This document shows, one piece after another, positions 21,940 through 31,598 of a DNA stretch of 33,563 nt. The stretch comes from Anaerolineales bacterium. GTDB lineage: Bacteria > Chloroflexota > Anaerolineae > Anaerolineales > Villigracilaceae. The notes below the pieces were generated by a model that was not told the DNA's origin, did no database searches, and worked only from the letters and a program-made list of their open reading frames with translations. How positions within the stretch are numbered: the first letter of the stretch is position 1; every line of letters starts with the position of its first letter. Location: positions 1 to 33,563 of the forward strand of contig JAJTXU010000024.1 in NCBI GenBank assembly GCA_021462845.1, written 5' to 3'. The translations under genes and the position numbers were made by a program.

Positions 21940-22592
21940 GATCTGGTTTTCAAGGCTTCCATCAGATCCTGCGTCACTTGATCGATGGCCTGTAATCCAT
22001 TAATTTCTACCAACTTGCCGTGATCGCGATAATATTTGATCAACGGGGTTGTTTGCTCCATATACACTTCGATGCGACGCGTCACGGTTTCCGATTTGTC
22101 GTCATCGCGTTGATACAACTCCGAGCCGTCGAGGTCACATCTGCTTGCTATTTTTGGCGGGTTGGTCTTCTCGTTGAAGATGTGACCGCTTTCGCGGCAG
22201 GTCCAGCGCCCGCTCAGGCGGCTGATCAACTCATCGCGCGGGGCAATGATCTGCGGAACGACATTCACGCGCCCATGGAAGGTCTGGAGCATTTCTTCCA
22301 GCGCGGTCGCCTGCGCCGGGGTGCGGGGAAAACCGTCCAAGATAGCGCCAGTTTCACAGTCGGGACGAGCGAGACGGTCCTTAATCATCGCGATGGTCAC
22401 GTCATCCGGTACCAAGTCTCCCTTGCTCATGTACGTTTGGGCAAGCTTTCCCAGATCGGTTTGGTTCTTAATGTTCTCGCGGAAGAGATCGCCCGAGGAG
22501 ATGTGGGCAAGCCCAGTCCGCTCGGATAAACGATTTGCCTGCGTGCCTTTGCCAACTCCGGGTGGTCCGATGAGGACAATATATGTCGGCAT
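21936..22592 (-). CDS. adk: Adenylate kinase, long form with mixed LID ligands
   Basis: This 218-residue enzyme catalyses AMP + ATP = 2 ADP. The P-loop is GPPGVGKGTQ (9-18), with DGFPRTPAQ and the arginine-bearing RRIEVY. In the LID, the positions that bind zinc in many bacteria are Cys132, Ser135, Cys152 and Asp155 with the exact C-x2-x-x16-C-x2-D spacing. So one Cys of the usual C-C-C-D set is a Ser. This may weaken or remove zinc binding. It follows secY by 14 nt and overlaps map. Confidence 0.97.
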   Translation of the reverse strand: MPTYIVLIGPPGVGKGTQANRLSERTGLAHISSGDLFRENIKNQTDLGKLAQTYMSKGDLVPDDVTIAMIKDRLARPDCETGAILDGFPRTPAQATALEEMLQTFHGRVNVVPQIIAPRDELISRLSGRWTCRESGHIFNEKTNPPKIASRCDLDGSELYQRDDDKSETVTRRIEVYMEQTTPLIKYYRDHGKLVEINGLQAIDQVTQDLMEALKTRS

Positions 22593-22606
22593 AACAGGAC
22601 TCTTCT

Positions 22607-23980
22607 CTAGCTGGTTAGAAGTTTTATATCTTCGTAGCGGTTTTTCAGTTCGGATTCGATATTGGCAACCGTATCACGAACCACGCCGACCACGATCAAC
22701 AGACCCGACGACGATACCAGAAACAACCCGGCGTTATTGCTCGCCGGTGGATAAACCACTTGAATGAGAAATGGCATGATCGCTACGATACCCAGCAAGA
22801 GCGCGCCCGGCAATGTAATGCGGCTCTGAATGCGGCTCAGATATTTTTGAGTTGGCGCGCCTTCCGGCACGCCGGGAATCTGAATGCGCTGGCGTTTTAA
22901 GTTGTCGCCATAATTCTGCTGGTCGAAAATGACGGTCGTGTAGAAATAAGTGAAGGAAACGACCATGAGGAAATACAACGACCAGTAGCCCCACGAGTTT
23001 GCGCCGCTGGCATTGAAAAAGTTCACGACGCTCGTCGAAAAATTCGCCACCCATTGAGTTTCGGAGGTGACAAAATAACTTGCCACGATCGCGGGGAATT
23101 GCAGGATGGCGCTCGCGAAGATCAGCGGGATCATGCCGGAGAGGTTCACCAACAGCGGCAGAAAAGGCTGAGGAGTCTTAATCGTCCGTCCGCGTTGGAT
23201 GGCTTGGAACACTTGCGCCTTTTGGGCGAACATGATCGGCACATTGCGGCGCCCCTGCTGAACGTACACGACAGCAACCACTGTGAGAATGATGACCACT
23301 ATCATGATCGCGAGCAACACCCAACGATTGGTTTCATCTAACAAAATGACCTGGATGTTCTGCGGGATCTGCGACACGATGCCTGCAAAGATGATGAGCG
23401 AGAGTCCCTGCCCGCGGATACCGTATTCTGAGATCAACTCTCCAAGCCAGATGGCGAACATAGTGCCTGCGGTCATCACTAGCAATGTAGTGAGCGATGA
23501 TAGCCACAGGTCAGGCGTGAAGCCGAACGGGATGATAGTTTGCGAAGCGATGGAATTGAATATATTGATCTGTCCGATCGCTGAAAGCATCGCCATCGGC
23601 ACGGCAAGATAATACGTCCACTTCTCCATCCATTGGCGGCCCTCGCGCGGGTTATCTTCCATGCGCTTCTGCAACGCGGGGATGATCGGGATCAGCAATT
23701 GCAGGATGATCTGCGCCGTGATATATGGGTACACACCCATTGAGAGAAGCGAGAAATTCGAAATTGTGCCGCCAGAGAGCAGGTTTAGGAAATCGAGAAA
23801 GTTCCCAGACCGGCTCTGCTGAAGGAACGCCTCCAACGCGGCGCGATCCACACCCGGGGCGGGAACGTTTGCGGCGATGCGAAAGATCAACAGGATTCCA
23901 AGCGTGATCAGCAATTTCCGGCGAATATCTTCCGATGTCCACAAAAATCGCCAAGCGGATGGTTTGTTCTTTTCAGCCAT
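22607..23980 (-). CDS. secY: Protein translocase channel SecY
   Basis: This 457-residue protein has ten transmembrane helices and the expected motifs, such as the first-helix LGILLIFRIAANVPAPG, the plug region and GVYPYITAQIILQLL in helix 2, and the C-terminal GLLIVVGVVRDT. It is the central channel for Sec export and membrane insertion, needed for the many exported lipoproteins encoded at the left of the window. It lies 16 nt after rplO, the standard spc-operon place. Confidence 0.97.
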   Translation of the reverse strand: MAEKNKPSAWRFLWTSEDIRRKLLITLGILLIFRIAANVPAPGVDRAALEAFLQQSRSGNFLDFLNLLSGGTISNFSLLSMGVYPYITAQIILQLLIPIIPALQKRMEDNPREGRQWMEKWTYYLAVPMAMLSAIGQINIFNSIASQTIIPFGFTPDLWLSSLTTLLVMTAGTMFAIWLGELISEYGIRGQGLSLIIFAGIVSQIPQNIQVILLDETNRWVLLAIMIVVIILTVVAVVYVQQGRRNVPIMFAQKAQVFQAIQRGRTIKTPQPFLPLLVNLSGMIPLIFASAILQFPAIVASYFVTSETQWVANFSTSVVNFFNASGANSWGYWSLYFLMVVSFTYFYTTVIFDQQNYGDNLKRQRIQIPGVPEGAPTQKYLSRIQSRITLPGALLLGIVAIMPFLIQVVYPPASNNAGLFLVSSSGLLIVVGVVRDTVANIESELKNRYEDIKLLTS

Positions 23981-23996
23981 GAAGTTCCTCGGATAC

Positions 23997-24461
23997 CTAC
24001 TCGGATGCGGCGATCAGTTCCACACTGCCGCCTGCTTTTTCGATCTTGGCTTTGGCGCCCGCGCTCACGCGATGCGCGCGGACTTTGAGACCTACGGTCA
24101 TTTCGCCGCGACCTAAAATTACCACTGGGTTGCGGGGATCGCGTAACAAATGGGCTTCGGTCAATGTTTCAGGCGTAACTTCCGCGTCTGCTTTGAAGGC
24201 TGTGGAAAGCTGGTCCAAATTCACTTCGTTGTAGTCGACGCGATTCAGCGGGGTAAATCCCTGACCGCGCATGAACGGCAAGCGACGATAGAACGGCAGG
24301 TTGCCGCCCTGACGGTACATCTTACCGCCTTCACCGGAGCGCGAACCTTGACCCTTGGTGCCGCGACCGGCCGTCTTGCCCTGCCCTGCAGAGATGCCGC
24401 GACCGACGCGCTTGCGATTCTTTTTGGAACCCGGGTTTGGCGCTAATTCATGAAGTTTCAT
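23997..24461 (-). CDS. rplO: 50S ribosomal protein L15 (uL15)
   Basis: This 154-residue protein has the glycine-rich N-terminus (MKLHELAPNPGSKKNRKRVGRG, GKTAGRGTKGQGSR), GGNLPFYRRLPFMRGQGF and the C-terminal AHRVSAGAKAKIEKAGGSVEL. It follows rpmD by 3 nt. Confidence 0.97.
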   Translation of the reverse strand: MKLHELAPNPGSKKNRKRVGRGISAGQGKTAGRGTKGQGSRSGEGGKMYRQGGNLPFYRRLPFMRGQGFTPLNRVDYNEVNLDQLSTAFKADAEVTPETLTEAHLLRDPRNPVVILGRGEMTVGLKVRAHRVSAGAKAKIEKAGGSVELIAASE

Positions 24462-24464
24462 CGT

Positions 24465-24668
24465 CTATCCTACTTCTTCCACGTGAACCAAGTGGACGAT
24501 CTTATTGATCATCCCACGAACGGCTTCCGTGTCTTTATGTTCAATGGTTTGTTGCAAGCGGCGCAAACCCAATGCCCGCGCGGTTGCGCGCTGATCTTTG
24601 GTATAGCCGATTGGGCTTTTCACCAACGTTACAAAAATTGTTTTGCCCTGTGATTCCTTTTTAGGCAT
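24465..24668 (-). CDS. rpmD: 50S ribosomal protein L30 (uL30)
   Basis: This 67-residue protein reads [55 protein letters not shown], the short bacterial L30. Its start overlaps the end of rpsE by 8 nt, which suggests translational coupling. Confidence 0.96.
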   Translation of the reverse strand: MPKKESQGKTIFVTLVKSPIGYTKDQRATARALGLRRLQQTIEHKDTEAVRGMINKIVHLVHVEEVG

Positions 24669-25206
24669 GTTGCTTCCTCCGTTCCCAAAACGGCAAAAGA
24701 TCGTTTACGTTCTTTCCGCGCCGCGCGGCTTCCTCCGCCGGGGATCGCAACTGACCGAGCGCGTCGAATGTAGCCTGCACCACGTTCAACACATTCGCGC
24801 TTCCCTGCGATTTGGTGAGGATGTCGCGCACGCCGGCAACTTCAAGCACGGCGCGCACGCCGCCCGCCGCGATCACGCCGGTTCCGGGAGAAGCGGGCTT
24901 GAGCATTACTTTTGCGCCAGCCACGCGTCCCAGCACCTCGTGCGGGATGGTGGTACCGGAAAGGTTGACAACCTTCATCTTCTTGCGGGCGCGCGTCGAT
25001 GCTTTGCGCATCGCATCCGGTACGGCATTTGCCTTACCCACACCCATCGAGATCGTTCCCTTCTTGTCGCCCACCACAACAGTTACGCGAAACTGAAAGC
25101 GGCGACCGCCTTTAACCACCTTCGCCACGCGCGCAATTTCGATCACACGCTCTTCGAATTGGTCCTGTGCTTCAAAATCCTGTTGATTTTTATTGTAATC
25201 TGCCAT
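24661..25206 (-). CDS. rpsE: 30S ribosomal protein S5 (uS5)
   Basis: This 181-residue S5 has an N-terminal dsRNA-binding part ([31 protein letters not shown]) and the C-terminal [38 protein letters not shown]. It helps set decoding accuracy. The N-terminus is a short charged extension ([16 protein letters not shown]). Confidence 0.97.
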   Translation of the reverse strand: MADYNKNQQDFEAQDQFEERVIEIARVAKVVKGGRRFQFRVTVVVGDKKGTISMGVGKANAVPDAMRKASTRARKKMKVVNLSGTTIPHEVLGRVAGAKVMLKPASPGTGVIAAGGVRAVLEVAGVRDILTKSQGSANVLNVVQATFDALGQLRSPAEEAARRGKNVNDLLPFWERRKQHA

Positions 25207-25221
25207 TTGTTCTCCACGAAC

Positions 25222-25587
25222 CTAAAACTGCAAGCCGCCTTCGCGCGCGCCATCAGCCAACGCTTTCACCCGACCCACATAACGAAACCCGCCGCGGTCG
25301 AACACAACGGCTTGGATGCCCTTGCCCTTTGCGCGTTCAGCAATCGCCTGCCCGATCATTTTTGCCTGCTCGGACTTCTTCATGCCTTTTACTTTCGCGC
25401 GCAAATCCTTATCCACAGTGGATGCGGAGGCGAGCGTACGTCCCGCGCTATCGTCGATGATCTGCGCGTAAATCGCAGACAGACTCTTGAACACGTTCAA
25501 GCGCGGACGTTGAGCTGTGCCCGCCATATGTTTGCGGACGCGCGCATGCCGGCGGGTTCGCGCCAACAATCGTGATTTATTCGCCAT
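25222..25587 (-). CDS. rplR: 50S ribosomal protein L18 (uL18)
   Basis: This 121-residue protein has the basic N-terminus [41 protein letters not shown] and the C-terminal [26 protein letters not shown]. It carries 5S rRNA into the large subunit. It follows rplF by 3 nt. Confidence 0.97.
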   Translation of the reverse strand: MANKSRLLARTRRHARVRKHMAGTAQRPRLNVFKSLSAIYAQIIDDSAGRTLASASTVDKDLRAKVKGMKKSEQAKMIGQAIAERAKGKGIQAVVFDRGGFRYVGRVKALADGAREGGLQF

Positions 25588-25590
25588 GGC

Positions 25591-26139
25591 TTACTTGGCT
25601 CCTTTCGCGGCTTTACCAGCCTTGCGGCGGACTCGCTCACCCGCGTAGCGGATACCTTTGCCATGATACGGCTCTGGCGGGCGCACACCGCGAATTTCAG
25701 CGGCGGTTTGCCCAACCACTTCGCGGTCGAATCCCTGTACCTTGATCTGGCGGGTTTTCAAATCCACTTCGAAGGAAATGCCGGCAGGCGGTTCCACTTT
25801 GACTGGGTGCGAATAGCCCACAAACAACGCCAGGTTCTTCCCTTCCATTTCAGCGCGGTATCCCACGCCTTCCACTTCAAGCACCGTCTCAAAGCCGGCG
25901 CTGACGCCGCGCACCATGTTGGCAATCACTGCGCGAGTGGTGCCGTGGAGGGCGCGTTCAGCGGGGTGATTCGAATTGCGCTTCACCACAACCTGCCCAT
26001 CCTCCATCGCAATAGCAATGTGCGGCGAGAATGTGCGTTTCAGTTCGCCCTTCGGGCCCTTTACGTGTACATCTGATCCCTGCACAGTGACCTGCACACC
26101 GCCTGGGATCGCCACGGGTAATCGTCCAATACGAGACAC
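25591..26139 (-). CDS. rplF: 50S ribosomal protein L6 (uL6)
   Basis: This 182-residue protein has two related beta-rich domains. The N-terminus reads MSRIGRLPVAIPGGVQVTVQG and the C-terminus carries the L6 signature GVRPPEPYHGKGIRYAGE. It sits at the base of the GTPase centre. It follows rpsH by 14 nt. Confidence 0.97.
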   Translation of the reverse strand: MSRIGRLPVAIPGGVQVTVQGSDVHVKGPKGELKRTFSPHIAIAMEDGQVVVKRNSNHPAERALHGTTRAVIANMVRGVSAGFETVLEVEGVGYRAEMEGKNLALFVGYSHPVKVEPPAGISFEVDLKTRQIKVQGFDREVVGQTAAEIRGVRPPEPYHGKGIRYAGERVRRKAGKAAKGAK

Positions 26140-26153
26140 TTAAACCTCCTGCC

Positions 26154-26567
26154 TTACCACACTTTACACAGGATCTCGCCGCCCACGCCGAGTTGTCGGG
26201 CGCGCGCGCCGGTCATCACGCCTTTGGGTGTCGATAGGATGGCAACGCCGATCCCGGAAAGCACCCAGGGGATGTCCTGCTTCTTAGTGTAAATTCTTCG
26301 TCCGGGCGTGCTTACGCGTTCCAGTCCGGAAATAACCGGTCGTTTCTCGCGGCGTTCGCCCACATATTTGATCTTTATTCGCAAAGTCTTATGAGCGGCA
26401 GGTTCGCCGTCCACCACCTCGAATGTTTCGAGATATCCTTCATCCTTGAGTATCTTTGCGATCTCCAGTTTGAGCTTGGAACTCGGCATTGCAACCAGCG
26501 CGTGCCCTGCCAACACGGCATTGCGCACGCGGGTGAGCATATCGGCAATTGGGTCGTTTATAGACAT
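26154..26567 (-). CDS. rpsH: 30S ribosomal protein S8 (uS8)
   Basis: This 137-residue protein shows [39 protein letters not shown] and the C-terminal [34 protein letters not shown]8 is a central 16S rRNA binder and, in other bacteria, the spc-operon repressor. It follows rpsN by 13 nt. Confidence 0.97.
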   Translation of the reverse strand: MSINDPIADMLTRVRNAVLAGHALVAMPSSKLKLEIAKILKDEGYLETFEVVDGEPAAHKTLRIKIKYVGERREKRPVISGLERVSTPGRRIYTKKQDIPWVLSGIGVAILSTPKGVMTGARARQLGVGGEILCKVW

Positions 26568-26580
26568 GCTATCACCTCGC

Positions 26581-26763
26581 CTACCATGAAGACTTCACAA
26601 CGCCGGGGATTTTGCCCTGCAACGCGAGTTCGCGGAAACAGATGCGGCACAAGCCAAAGCGGCGGATATACCCGCGCGGTCGTCCGCAGCGCACACAGCG
26701 GTTGCGGACCTGGCTTGGATGCGCCCGTCGGGTCTCTCGATATTGCATACATTTCTTCGCCAT
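26581..26763 (-). CDS. rpsN: 30S ribosomal protein S14, short zinc form (uS14)
   Basis: This 60-residue S14 is the type Z form. Cys23, Cys26, Cys39 and Cys42 (CVRC and CRIC) bind zinc, and the C-terminus [17 protein letters not shown] matches the family. It is not the long zinc-free S14 of proteobacteria. It lies between rplE and rpsH with 3 and 13 nt spacers. Confidence 0.96.
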   Translation of the reverse strand: MAKKCMQYRETRRAHPSQVRNRCVRCGRPRGYIRRFGLCRICFRELALQGKIPGVVKSSW

Positions 26764-26766
26764 AAA

Positions 26767-27315
26767 TTATGCTTCCTTCTTGCTGAACGGCATTCCAAGC
26801 AACTGCAACATGGCACGCGCCTGGTTATCATTATTCGCGGTGGTCACAATCGTGACTTCCATCCCGCGCAATTTGTCGATTTTGTCGTACTCGATCTCCG
26901 GGAAGATCAACTGGTCGCGCAAGCCCAAGGTGTAATTGCCGCGCCCGTCGAAAGCGTTAGGCGACACACCGCGGAAATCGCGCACACGTGGCAGAGCCGT
27001 TGTCATCAGGCGGTCAAGGAACGCCCACATCTTATCGCCGCGCAGGGTAACTTTGGTTCCGATCAAGCGGCCTTCACGCAGTTTGAAGTTCGCAATGCTC
27101 TTGCGCGCCTTGGTCATTACCGGTTTCTGCCCGGTGATGATGGTCAGATCGTTAACGGCGGCTTCGAGGGCTTTGGGGTTATCCATTGCCTCGCCCATGC
27201 CGATGTTGATCACGACCTTATCCACGCGCGGCACTTGCATGACGTTCTTAAATTCGAACGATTTGCGCAATGCTGGAACAACGTCGCTGTTGTATTTTTC
27301 CTGTAATCTATTCAT
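26767..27315 (-). CDS. rplE: 50S ribosomal protein L5 (uL5)
   Basis: This 182-residue protein has [41 protein letters not shown] and the C-terminal [26 protein letters not shown]. It contacts 5S rRNA and the P-site tRNA. It follows rplX by 18 nt. Confidence 0.97.
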   Translation of the reverse strand: MNRLQEKYNSDVVPALRKSFEFKNVMQVPRVDKVVINIGMGEAMDNPKALEAAVNDLTIITGQKPVMTKARKSIANFKLREGRLIGTKVTLRGDKMWAFLDRLMTTALPRVRDFRGVSPNAFDGRGNYTLGLRDQLIFPEIEYDKIDKLRGMEVTIVTTANNDNQARAMLQLLGMPFSKKEA

Positions 27316-27333
27316 TCTTCAAATACTCCGCGG

Positions 27334-27672
27334 CTAGGCGATGATCGCCTGGCAATCTTTGTTCTTGCAGACGCGGTGCGCGCCATCCTCGTCGCGTTTG
27401 ACGCCGACCCGCGTGGGTTCCTTGCACGTCGGGCAGACCAGCATCACGTTCGAGATGTGAATCGGTCCTTCGAAGTGAATCCGCCCGGGGTTGATGTTGC
27501 GGTTCGATTGCGTCTGCACCTGCCGCTGGTGTTTGGTGCGGATATTGACACCCTGCACGATCACGCGGCGCGTATCGAGGATCACGTTGATGACTTCGCC
27601 GCGCTTGCCTTTGTCTTCGAGGCGCCCGCTGATGACTTGCACGGTATCGCCTTTGCGAATCTTGACTTTCAT
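27334..27672 (-). CDS. rplX: 50S ribosomal protein L24 (uL24) with zinc-ribbon Cys
   Basis: This 112-residue protein has the KOW motif at the N-terminus (KVKIRKGDTVQVISGRLEDKGKRGEV) and the GGIHxxEG-like GRIHFEGPIHISNVMLVCP. Four Cys (80, 83, 102, 107) form a CxxC...CxxxxC set at the C-terminal end, consistent with a zinc ribbon. L24 is one of the first proteins in 50S assembly. Confidence 0.96.
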   Translation of the reverse strand: MKVKIRKGDTVQVISGRLEDKGKRGEVINVILDTRRVIVQGVNIRTKHQRQVQTQSNRNINPGRIHFEGPIHISNVMLVCPTCKEPTRVGVKRDEDGAHRVCKNKDCQAIIA

Positions 27673-27690
27673 TCTGATTAATCCTCCAAC

Positions 27691-28062
27691 CTAGAGCACT
27701 TCCGGAGCCAGTGAAACGATCTTCATGAAGCCTTTTTCACGTAACTCGCGCGCAACAGGACCAAAAATGCGCGTGCCTTTGGGGTTTACGCCATCGGCAT
27801 CCAACAACACAGCGGCGTTATCGTCGAATTTGATGTATGAGCCGTCTTCGCGCCGCCATTCTTTCGAACAACGAACGATAACCGCGCGCACTTTCTCGCT
27901 CTTCTTTACACCGCCTTGCGGGGAAGCCGATTTCACCGAGGCGACGACCACATCGCCGATACTGCCATATCTTCGGGTTGAGCCGCCCAGCACGTGGATC
28001 ACGAGCAGTTCGCGCGCGCCGGAGTTATCAGCCACTTTGAGACGGGATTCGTGCTGGATCAT
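27691..28062 (-). CDS. rplN: 50S ribosomal protein L14 (uL14)
   Basis: This 123-residue protein is close to the standard 122. It reads [28 protein letters not shown] and later [65 protein letters not shown]. It forms part of the subunit interface. It follows rpsQ by 3 nt. Confidence 0.97.
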   Translation of the reverse strand: MIQHESRLKVADNSGARELLVIHVLGGSTRRYGSIGDVVVASVKSASPQGGVKKSEKVRAVIVRCSKEWRREDGSYIKFDDNAAVLLDADGVNPKGTRIFGPVARELREKGFMKIVSLAPEVL

Positions 28063-28065
28063 CGC

Positions 28066-28353
28066 TTATTCCTCCGCCTTCAAGTCTGCGACGCCGGTAT
28101 CTGCCGTGCGCACTTCACGCTTGACGATGGATTCAACCACCCAGCGTTTCGTGCGAGACAATGGCTTGGATTCAACCAACTCGACCTGATCGCCAACCTG
28201 GCAACCGATCTCGTCATGCGCTTTGAAACGCTTGCTCGAATGGACGACCTTGCGGTACAAGGGATGACGGAAGACCCGCTTCACCTCGACTACGACCGTC
28301 TTGGTCATCTTGTTGCTGGTGACCACACCAGTCACGCGACGACGATTGTTCAT
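28066..28353 (-). CDS. rpsQ: 30S ribosomal protein S17 (uS17)
   Basis: This 95-residue protein has [62 protein letters not shown]. The acidic tail ([13 protein letters not shown]) is somewhat longer than usual. Its start overlaps rpmC by 4 nt (ATGA). Confidence 0.97.
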   Translation of the reverse strand: MNNRRRVTGVVTSNKMTKTVVVEVKRVFRHPLYRKVVHSSKRFKAHDEIGCQVGDQVELVESKPLSRTKRWVVESIVKREVRTADTGVADLKAEE

Positions 28354-28571
28354 GCTTCACCTTCCTTGGCTTCCGCGGCTTGTTGCTCGCGTAAAATGGT
28401 CAACATGCGGGCAATCTCGCGGCGCAGAATTCGCACGCGGCTGGTGTCGGTTAACTGGCCTGTTACCTGTTGGAACCGCAACTTCATTAATTCATCGCGC
28501 GCGTCGGTCAGTTTGCCTTCGATCTGGCCAGGCTGATCGTTACGCAAATCTTTCGCTTTGACAGCCTTCAT
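28350..28571 (-). CDS. rpmC: 50S ribosomal protein L29 (uL29)
   Basis: This 73-residue protein is an all-helical L29 ([40 protein letters not shown]). It forms part of the tunnel-exit ring where SecY and trigger factor dock. Both ends overlap neighbours by 4 nt, giving tight coupling of rplP, rpmC and rpsQ. Confidence 0.97.
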   Translation of the reverse strand: MKAVKAKDLRNDQPGQIEGKLTDARDELMKLRFQQVTGQLTDTSRVRILRREIARMLTILREQQAAEAKEGEA

Positions 28572-28990
28572 GCCTGTTCTCCTTCATGCCGCGCAACGAC
28601 CTTGGTCTTGATTGAGAATTTATATTGCGCATTCTTGAGCGCCTGAACAGCCGTGGCAGAATCCAGACCGCCCACCTCGAACATGATACGCCCAGGCTTG
28701 ACAACCGCCACATAATATTCAACATTCCCTTTTCCGGAACCCATGCGGGTTTCGGGTGGCTTGTGTGTGAACGGCTTCGCCGGGAAGATGCGAATCCAGA
28801 CTTTTCCACGACGCTTCATCTCGCGGACGATGGTGCGGCGCGCGGCTTCGATTTGTCGCGCAGTCACCCAACCGGGCTCGAGCGCCTGTAAACCGAACTC
28901 GCCGAAACTGACCTCCGCGCCGCGCAGGGCTTTGCCCCGCATACGACCGCGCATTTGCTTGCGCCACTTTACACGTTTTGGCATCAACAT
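28568..28990 (-). CDS. rplP: 50S ribosomal protein L16 (uL16)
   Basis: This 140-residue protein has [87 protein letters not shown] 28990 is chosen because GAGG lies 8 nt upstream and the length then matches L16. The frame is open to 29056 but that would overlap rpsC. It sits next to the A-site tRNA. Confidence 0.96.
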   Translation of the reverse strand: MLMPKRVKWRKQMRGRMRGKALRGAEVSFGEFGLQALEPGWVTARQIEAARRTIVREMKRRGKVWIRIFPAKPFTHKPPETRMGSGKGNVEYYVAVVKPGRIMFEVGGLDSATAVQALKNAQYKFSIKTKVVARHEGEQA

Positions 28991-29021
28991 AATCACTACC
29001 TCAAAGACGACTCTGAATTTG

Positions 29022-29771
29022 TTACTGGCTGACGTACACGCCTTCAGTCGCCTCAACCTTTTCTTCTATTTCGGGCTTCGCTTCGCCCTTATAGATCCAG
29101 ACTTTTACACCGATCTGACCGTATGTGGTGGTCGCCTCAGAGATGGCGAAATCCACATTCGAGCGCAGGGTTTGCAATGGGACGCGTCCCTCGCGCAACC
29201 AGACATCGCGCGACATTTCCGCGCCGCCCAAGCGACCACCTACCATGATCTTGATGCCCTCGGCACCTTGCTTCATGGCTTGCTGTATTGCGCGCTTCAT
29301 GGCGCGGCGATAAGCAATACGGCGTTCGAGTTGGTCGGCAATGTTGTGCGCAACCAGCATCGCGTCGGTATCAGGCGAGCCGATCTCTTTGATATCAAGG
29401 TCGACCTTTTTACCAACCAGCGCTTCCAGCCCCGCGCGGATCTTTTTCACGCCTTCGCCCTTGCGTCCAATCAAAATGCCAGGCTTGGCGGTGTGAATCG
29501 AAACCTTGATCTTGCCGGGGTAGCGTTCTACTTCTACCCGGGAGATGCCTGCCTTACGGTTCTTCACTGTATCGGGCAGGTCTTTGCGCAATTTGCGAAC
29601 TTCCGCGCTTTTAGCGGCGCCGCCCTTCGATGGGATTCCGAGCAAAAGATTGCGAATGGCAAAATCCTGGTGAAGGTGTTGGCGATATTCGGCGCCCTCA
29701 GCGAACCAGCGCCCCTGCCAACCCTGATTGATTCCAAGCCGCATTCCAATCGGATGAACTTTACGACCCAT
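29022..29771 (-). CDS. rpsC: 30S ribosomal protein S3 (uS3)
   Basis: This 249-residue protein has the N-terminus [26 protein letters not shown], the KH domain with [21 protein letters not shown] and the C-terminal [30 protein letters not shown] and VWIYKGE. It forms part of the mRNA-entry site. It lies 31 nt before rplP. Confidence 0.97.
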   Translation of the reverse strand: MGRKVHPIGMRLGINQGWQGRWFAEGAEYRQHLHQDFAIRNLLLGIPSKGGAAKSAEVRKLRKDLPDTVKNRKAGISRVEVERYPGKIKVSIHTAKPGILIGRKGEGVKKIRAGLEALVGKKVDLDIKEIGSPDTDAMLVAHNIADQLERRIAYRRAMKRAIQQAMKQGAEGIKIMVGGRLGGAEMSRDVWLREGRVPLQTLRSNVDFAISEATTTYGQIGVKVWIYKGEAKPEIEEKVEATEGVYVSQ

Positions 29772-29780
29772 AACTTCTCC

Positions 29781-30134
29781 TTATGACTCCGGTGACGCCC
29801 CGCGCTCGCGCAGGACCACAGTGATATGCGAATTGCGGCGAAGAATCGGCTTGAAACGTCCACGGGCGCCGAAACGCCTCCACTTGCGTGTGGGAGCCTC
29901 GTTCGCAAAGATCTGCGCTACGAACAGGTCGTCGCGGCTGATGCCGAGATTTTCTTCCGCATTGGCAACCGCGGAAGCCAGCAATTTTCGCACCGGTAAT
30001 GCCGCGGCTTTGTTCACAAAACGGAGCATTTCGAGCGCGTCGTTCGCATCCTTGCCTCGCACGAGATCAACGACCAGCCGCACTTTTTGCGCAGACATCG
30101 GAAGAAACTTCAAGTGTGCTTGAATATCATGCAT
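29781..30134 (-). CDS. rplV: 50S ribosomal protein L22 (uL22)
   Basis: This 117-residue protein has AHLKFLPMSAQKVRLVVDLVRGKDANDALEML, and the loop KWRRFGARGRFKPILRRNSHITVVLRE that reaches the exit tunnel (the site hit by macrolide-resistance changes in other bacteria). It lies 9 nt before rpsC. Confidence 0.97.
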   Translation of the reverse strand: MHDIQAHLKFLPMSAQKVRLVVDLVRGKDANDALEMLRFVNKAAALPVRKLLASAVANAEENLGISRDDLFVAQIFANEAPTRKWRRFGARGRFKPILRRNSHITVVLRERGASPES

Positions 30135-30146
30135 GACTCAAATTCC

Positions 30147-30434
30147 TTATGATGCCGCGGGCGTGGCGGCTTTCTCGCCAATGGTATGGCCGCGGAAAGT
30201 GCGCGTGGGGGCAAATTCGCCCAGGCGGTGACCAACCATATTTTCGGTGATGTAGATCGGCACATGCCGTCGTCCGTCATGGACGGCGATCGTATGACCA
30301 ACCATCTGCGGGAAGATCACACTGGCGCGGCTCCAGGTGCGAATCACTTTCTTTTCGCTTTTCTGATTCATCGCTTCGATTCGCTTTAACAGCTTGGGTT
30401 CCACGAAGGGACCCTTTTTCAATGATCGTGACAT
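30147..30434 (-). CDS. rpsS: 30S ribosomal protein S19 (uS19)
   Basis: This 95-residue protein has [76 protein letters not shown]. It binds 16S rRNA in the head with S13. It lies 16 nt after rplB. Confidence 0.97.
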   Translation of the reverse strand: MSRSLKKGPFVEPKLLKRIEAMNQKSEKKVIRTWSRASVIFPQMVGHTIAVHDGRRHVPIYITENMVGHRLGEFAPTRTFRGHTIGEKAATPAAS

Positions 30435-30450
30435 TCTTACCTCAACTCAA

Positions 30451-31287
30451 TTAGCGGCTCGTCTTGGAGCGACGGCGCACGATATACTGATTCGTCTTCT
30501 TGTTACGACGGGTCTTGTAACCCAGAGTGGGCTTGCCCCACGGACTCTTCGGTCCGGGTAAACCAATGGACTGGCGTCCTTCACCACCGCCATGTGGATG
30601 GTCGCGCGGGGTCATAGCCGAACCGCGCACTGCCGGGCGGATGCCTTTGTGGCGCTTGCGTCCTGCTTTTCCGAGTTTGATATTTCCGTGATCGAGATTA
30701 CCGACCTGACCGATCGTCGCATAGCAAGTTTGGCGGATCAGGCGCACTTCACCGGAAGGCATGCGTACTTGCGCAAAATCGCCTTCTTTGGCAAGTAATT
30801 GCGCCGCGCCGCCCGCAGAACGCACTAATTGACCGCCGCGCCCATCCTGTACCTCGATGTTATGGATGAGCGTGCCGACTGGGATGTTGGAAATCGGAAG
30901 CGAATTGCCGGAACGAATTTCGGCTCCCGCGCCAGCCATGACTGTATCGCCAACCTTCAAGTCGAGCGGGGCTATGATGTAACGCTTCTCGCCATCCGTG
31001 TAATGCAATAAGGCAAGGCGGGCTGTGCGGTTGGGATCGTACTCGATCGCCGCCACTTTGGCGGGAATGCCACGCTTGTCGCGTTTAAAATCCACTAGGC
31101 GGATGAATCGGCGATGTCCACCGCCGCGATGGCGAACGGTAACGCGTCCGTAGGCGTTTCTTCCGCCGCTTTTACGAAGCGGAACCAACAACGAGCGTTC
31201 CGGTTTGGACTTGGTGATCTCGTCGAATGTGTAACCGGTCATCCCGCGGGTGCCCGGTGTTACGGGTTTATACTTTTTGACTGGCAT
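30451..31287 (-). CDS. rplB: 50S ribosomal protein L2 (uL2)
   Basis: This 278-residue protein has [28 protein letters not shown] and the C-terminal block [22 protein letters not shown], which carries the His implicated in peptidyl transfer support. The residues before the HPHGGGEG motif (TPRD) differ from the usual NPVD. Its start overlaps the rplW stop (TAATG). Confidence 0.97.
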   Translation of the reverse strand: MPVKKYKPVTPGTRGMTGYTFDEITKSKPERSLLVPLRKSGGRNAYGRVTVRHRGGGHRRFIRLVDFKRDKRGIPAKVAAIEYDPNRTARLALLHYTDGEKRYIIAPLDLKVGDTVMAGAGAEIRSGNSLPISNIPVGTLIHNIEVQDGRGGQLVRSAGGAAQLLAKEGDFAQVRMPSGEVRLIRQTCYATIGQVGNLDHGNIKLGKAGRKRHKGIRPAVRGSAMTPRDHPHGGGEGRQSIGLPGPKSPWGKPTLGYKTRRNKKTNQYIVRRRSKTSR

Positions 31288-31589
31288 TATTGCACACCTT
31301 CAAAGATTTGCAGGGTCTGGCCCTCTGCCAACGTGACGATCGCTTTCTTGACGCTGGCTTTACGAACCAATACACGGCGGCTTCGCATTCTACGGCCGCG
31401 CTTGGCGGAGGTGTTGATGATGTTGACGCGTTCTACTTTCACATCGTATAAGGTTTCAACGGCATCCTTCACGGACTTGCGCGTGGCAAAATCTGCAACG
31501 ACAAACGAATACTGATTCAATTTACCGGAGAGATAGTTCGATTTCTCTGTAATTAGGGGACGGCGCAAAATATCGTATACAGTAGGCAT
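31287..31589 (-). CDS. rplW: 50S ribosomal protein L23 (uL23)
   Basis: This 100-residue protein reads [56 protein letters not shown] then a basic loop [28 protein letters not shown]. It is the main docking protein at the tunnel exit for trigger factor and SRP. Confidence 0.97.
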   Translation of the reverse strand: MPTVYDILRRPLITEKSNYLSGKLNQYSFVVADFATRKSVKDAVETLYDVKVERVNIINTSAKRGRRMRSRRVLVRKASVKKAIVTLAEGQTLQIFEGVQ

Positions 31590-31598
31590 ATCGGTCTC

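Noticed and set aside
24643-25575. Long plus-strand ORF of 310 codons across rpsE and rplR
   Set aside because: It lies antisense to two certain ribosomal genes; its composition follows from their codon pattern.
28743-29786. Long plus-strand ORF of 347 codons across rplP and rpsC
   Set aside because: Antisense shadow of essential genes with no recognisable domain.
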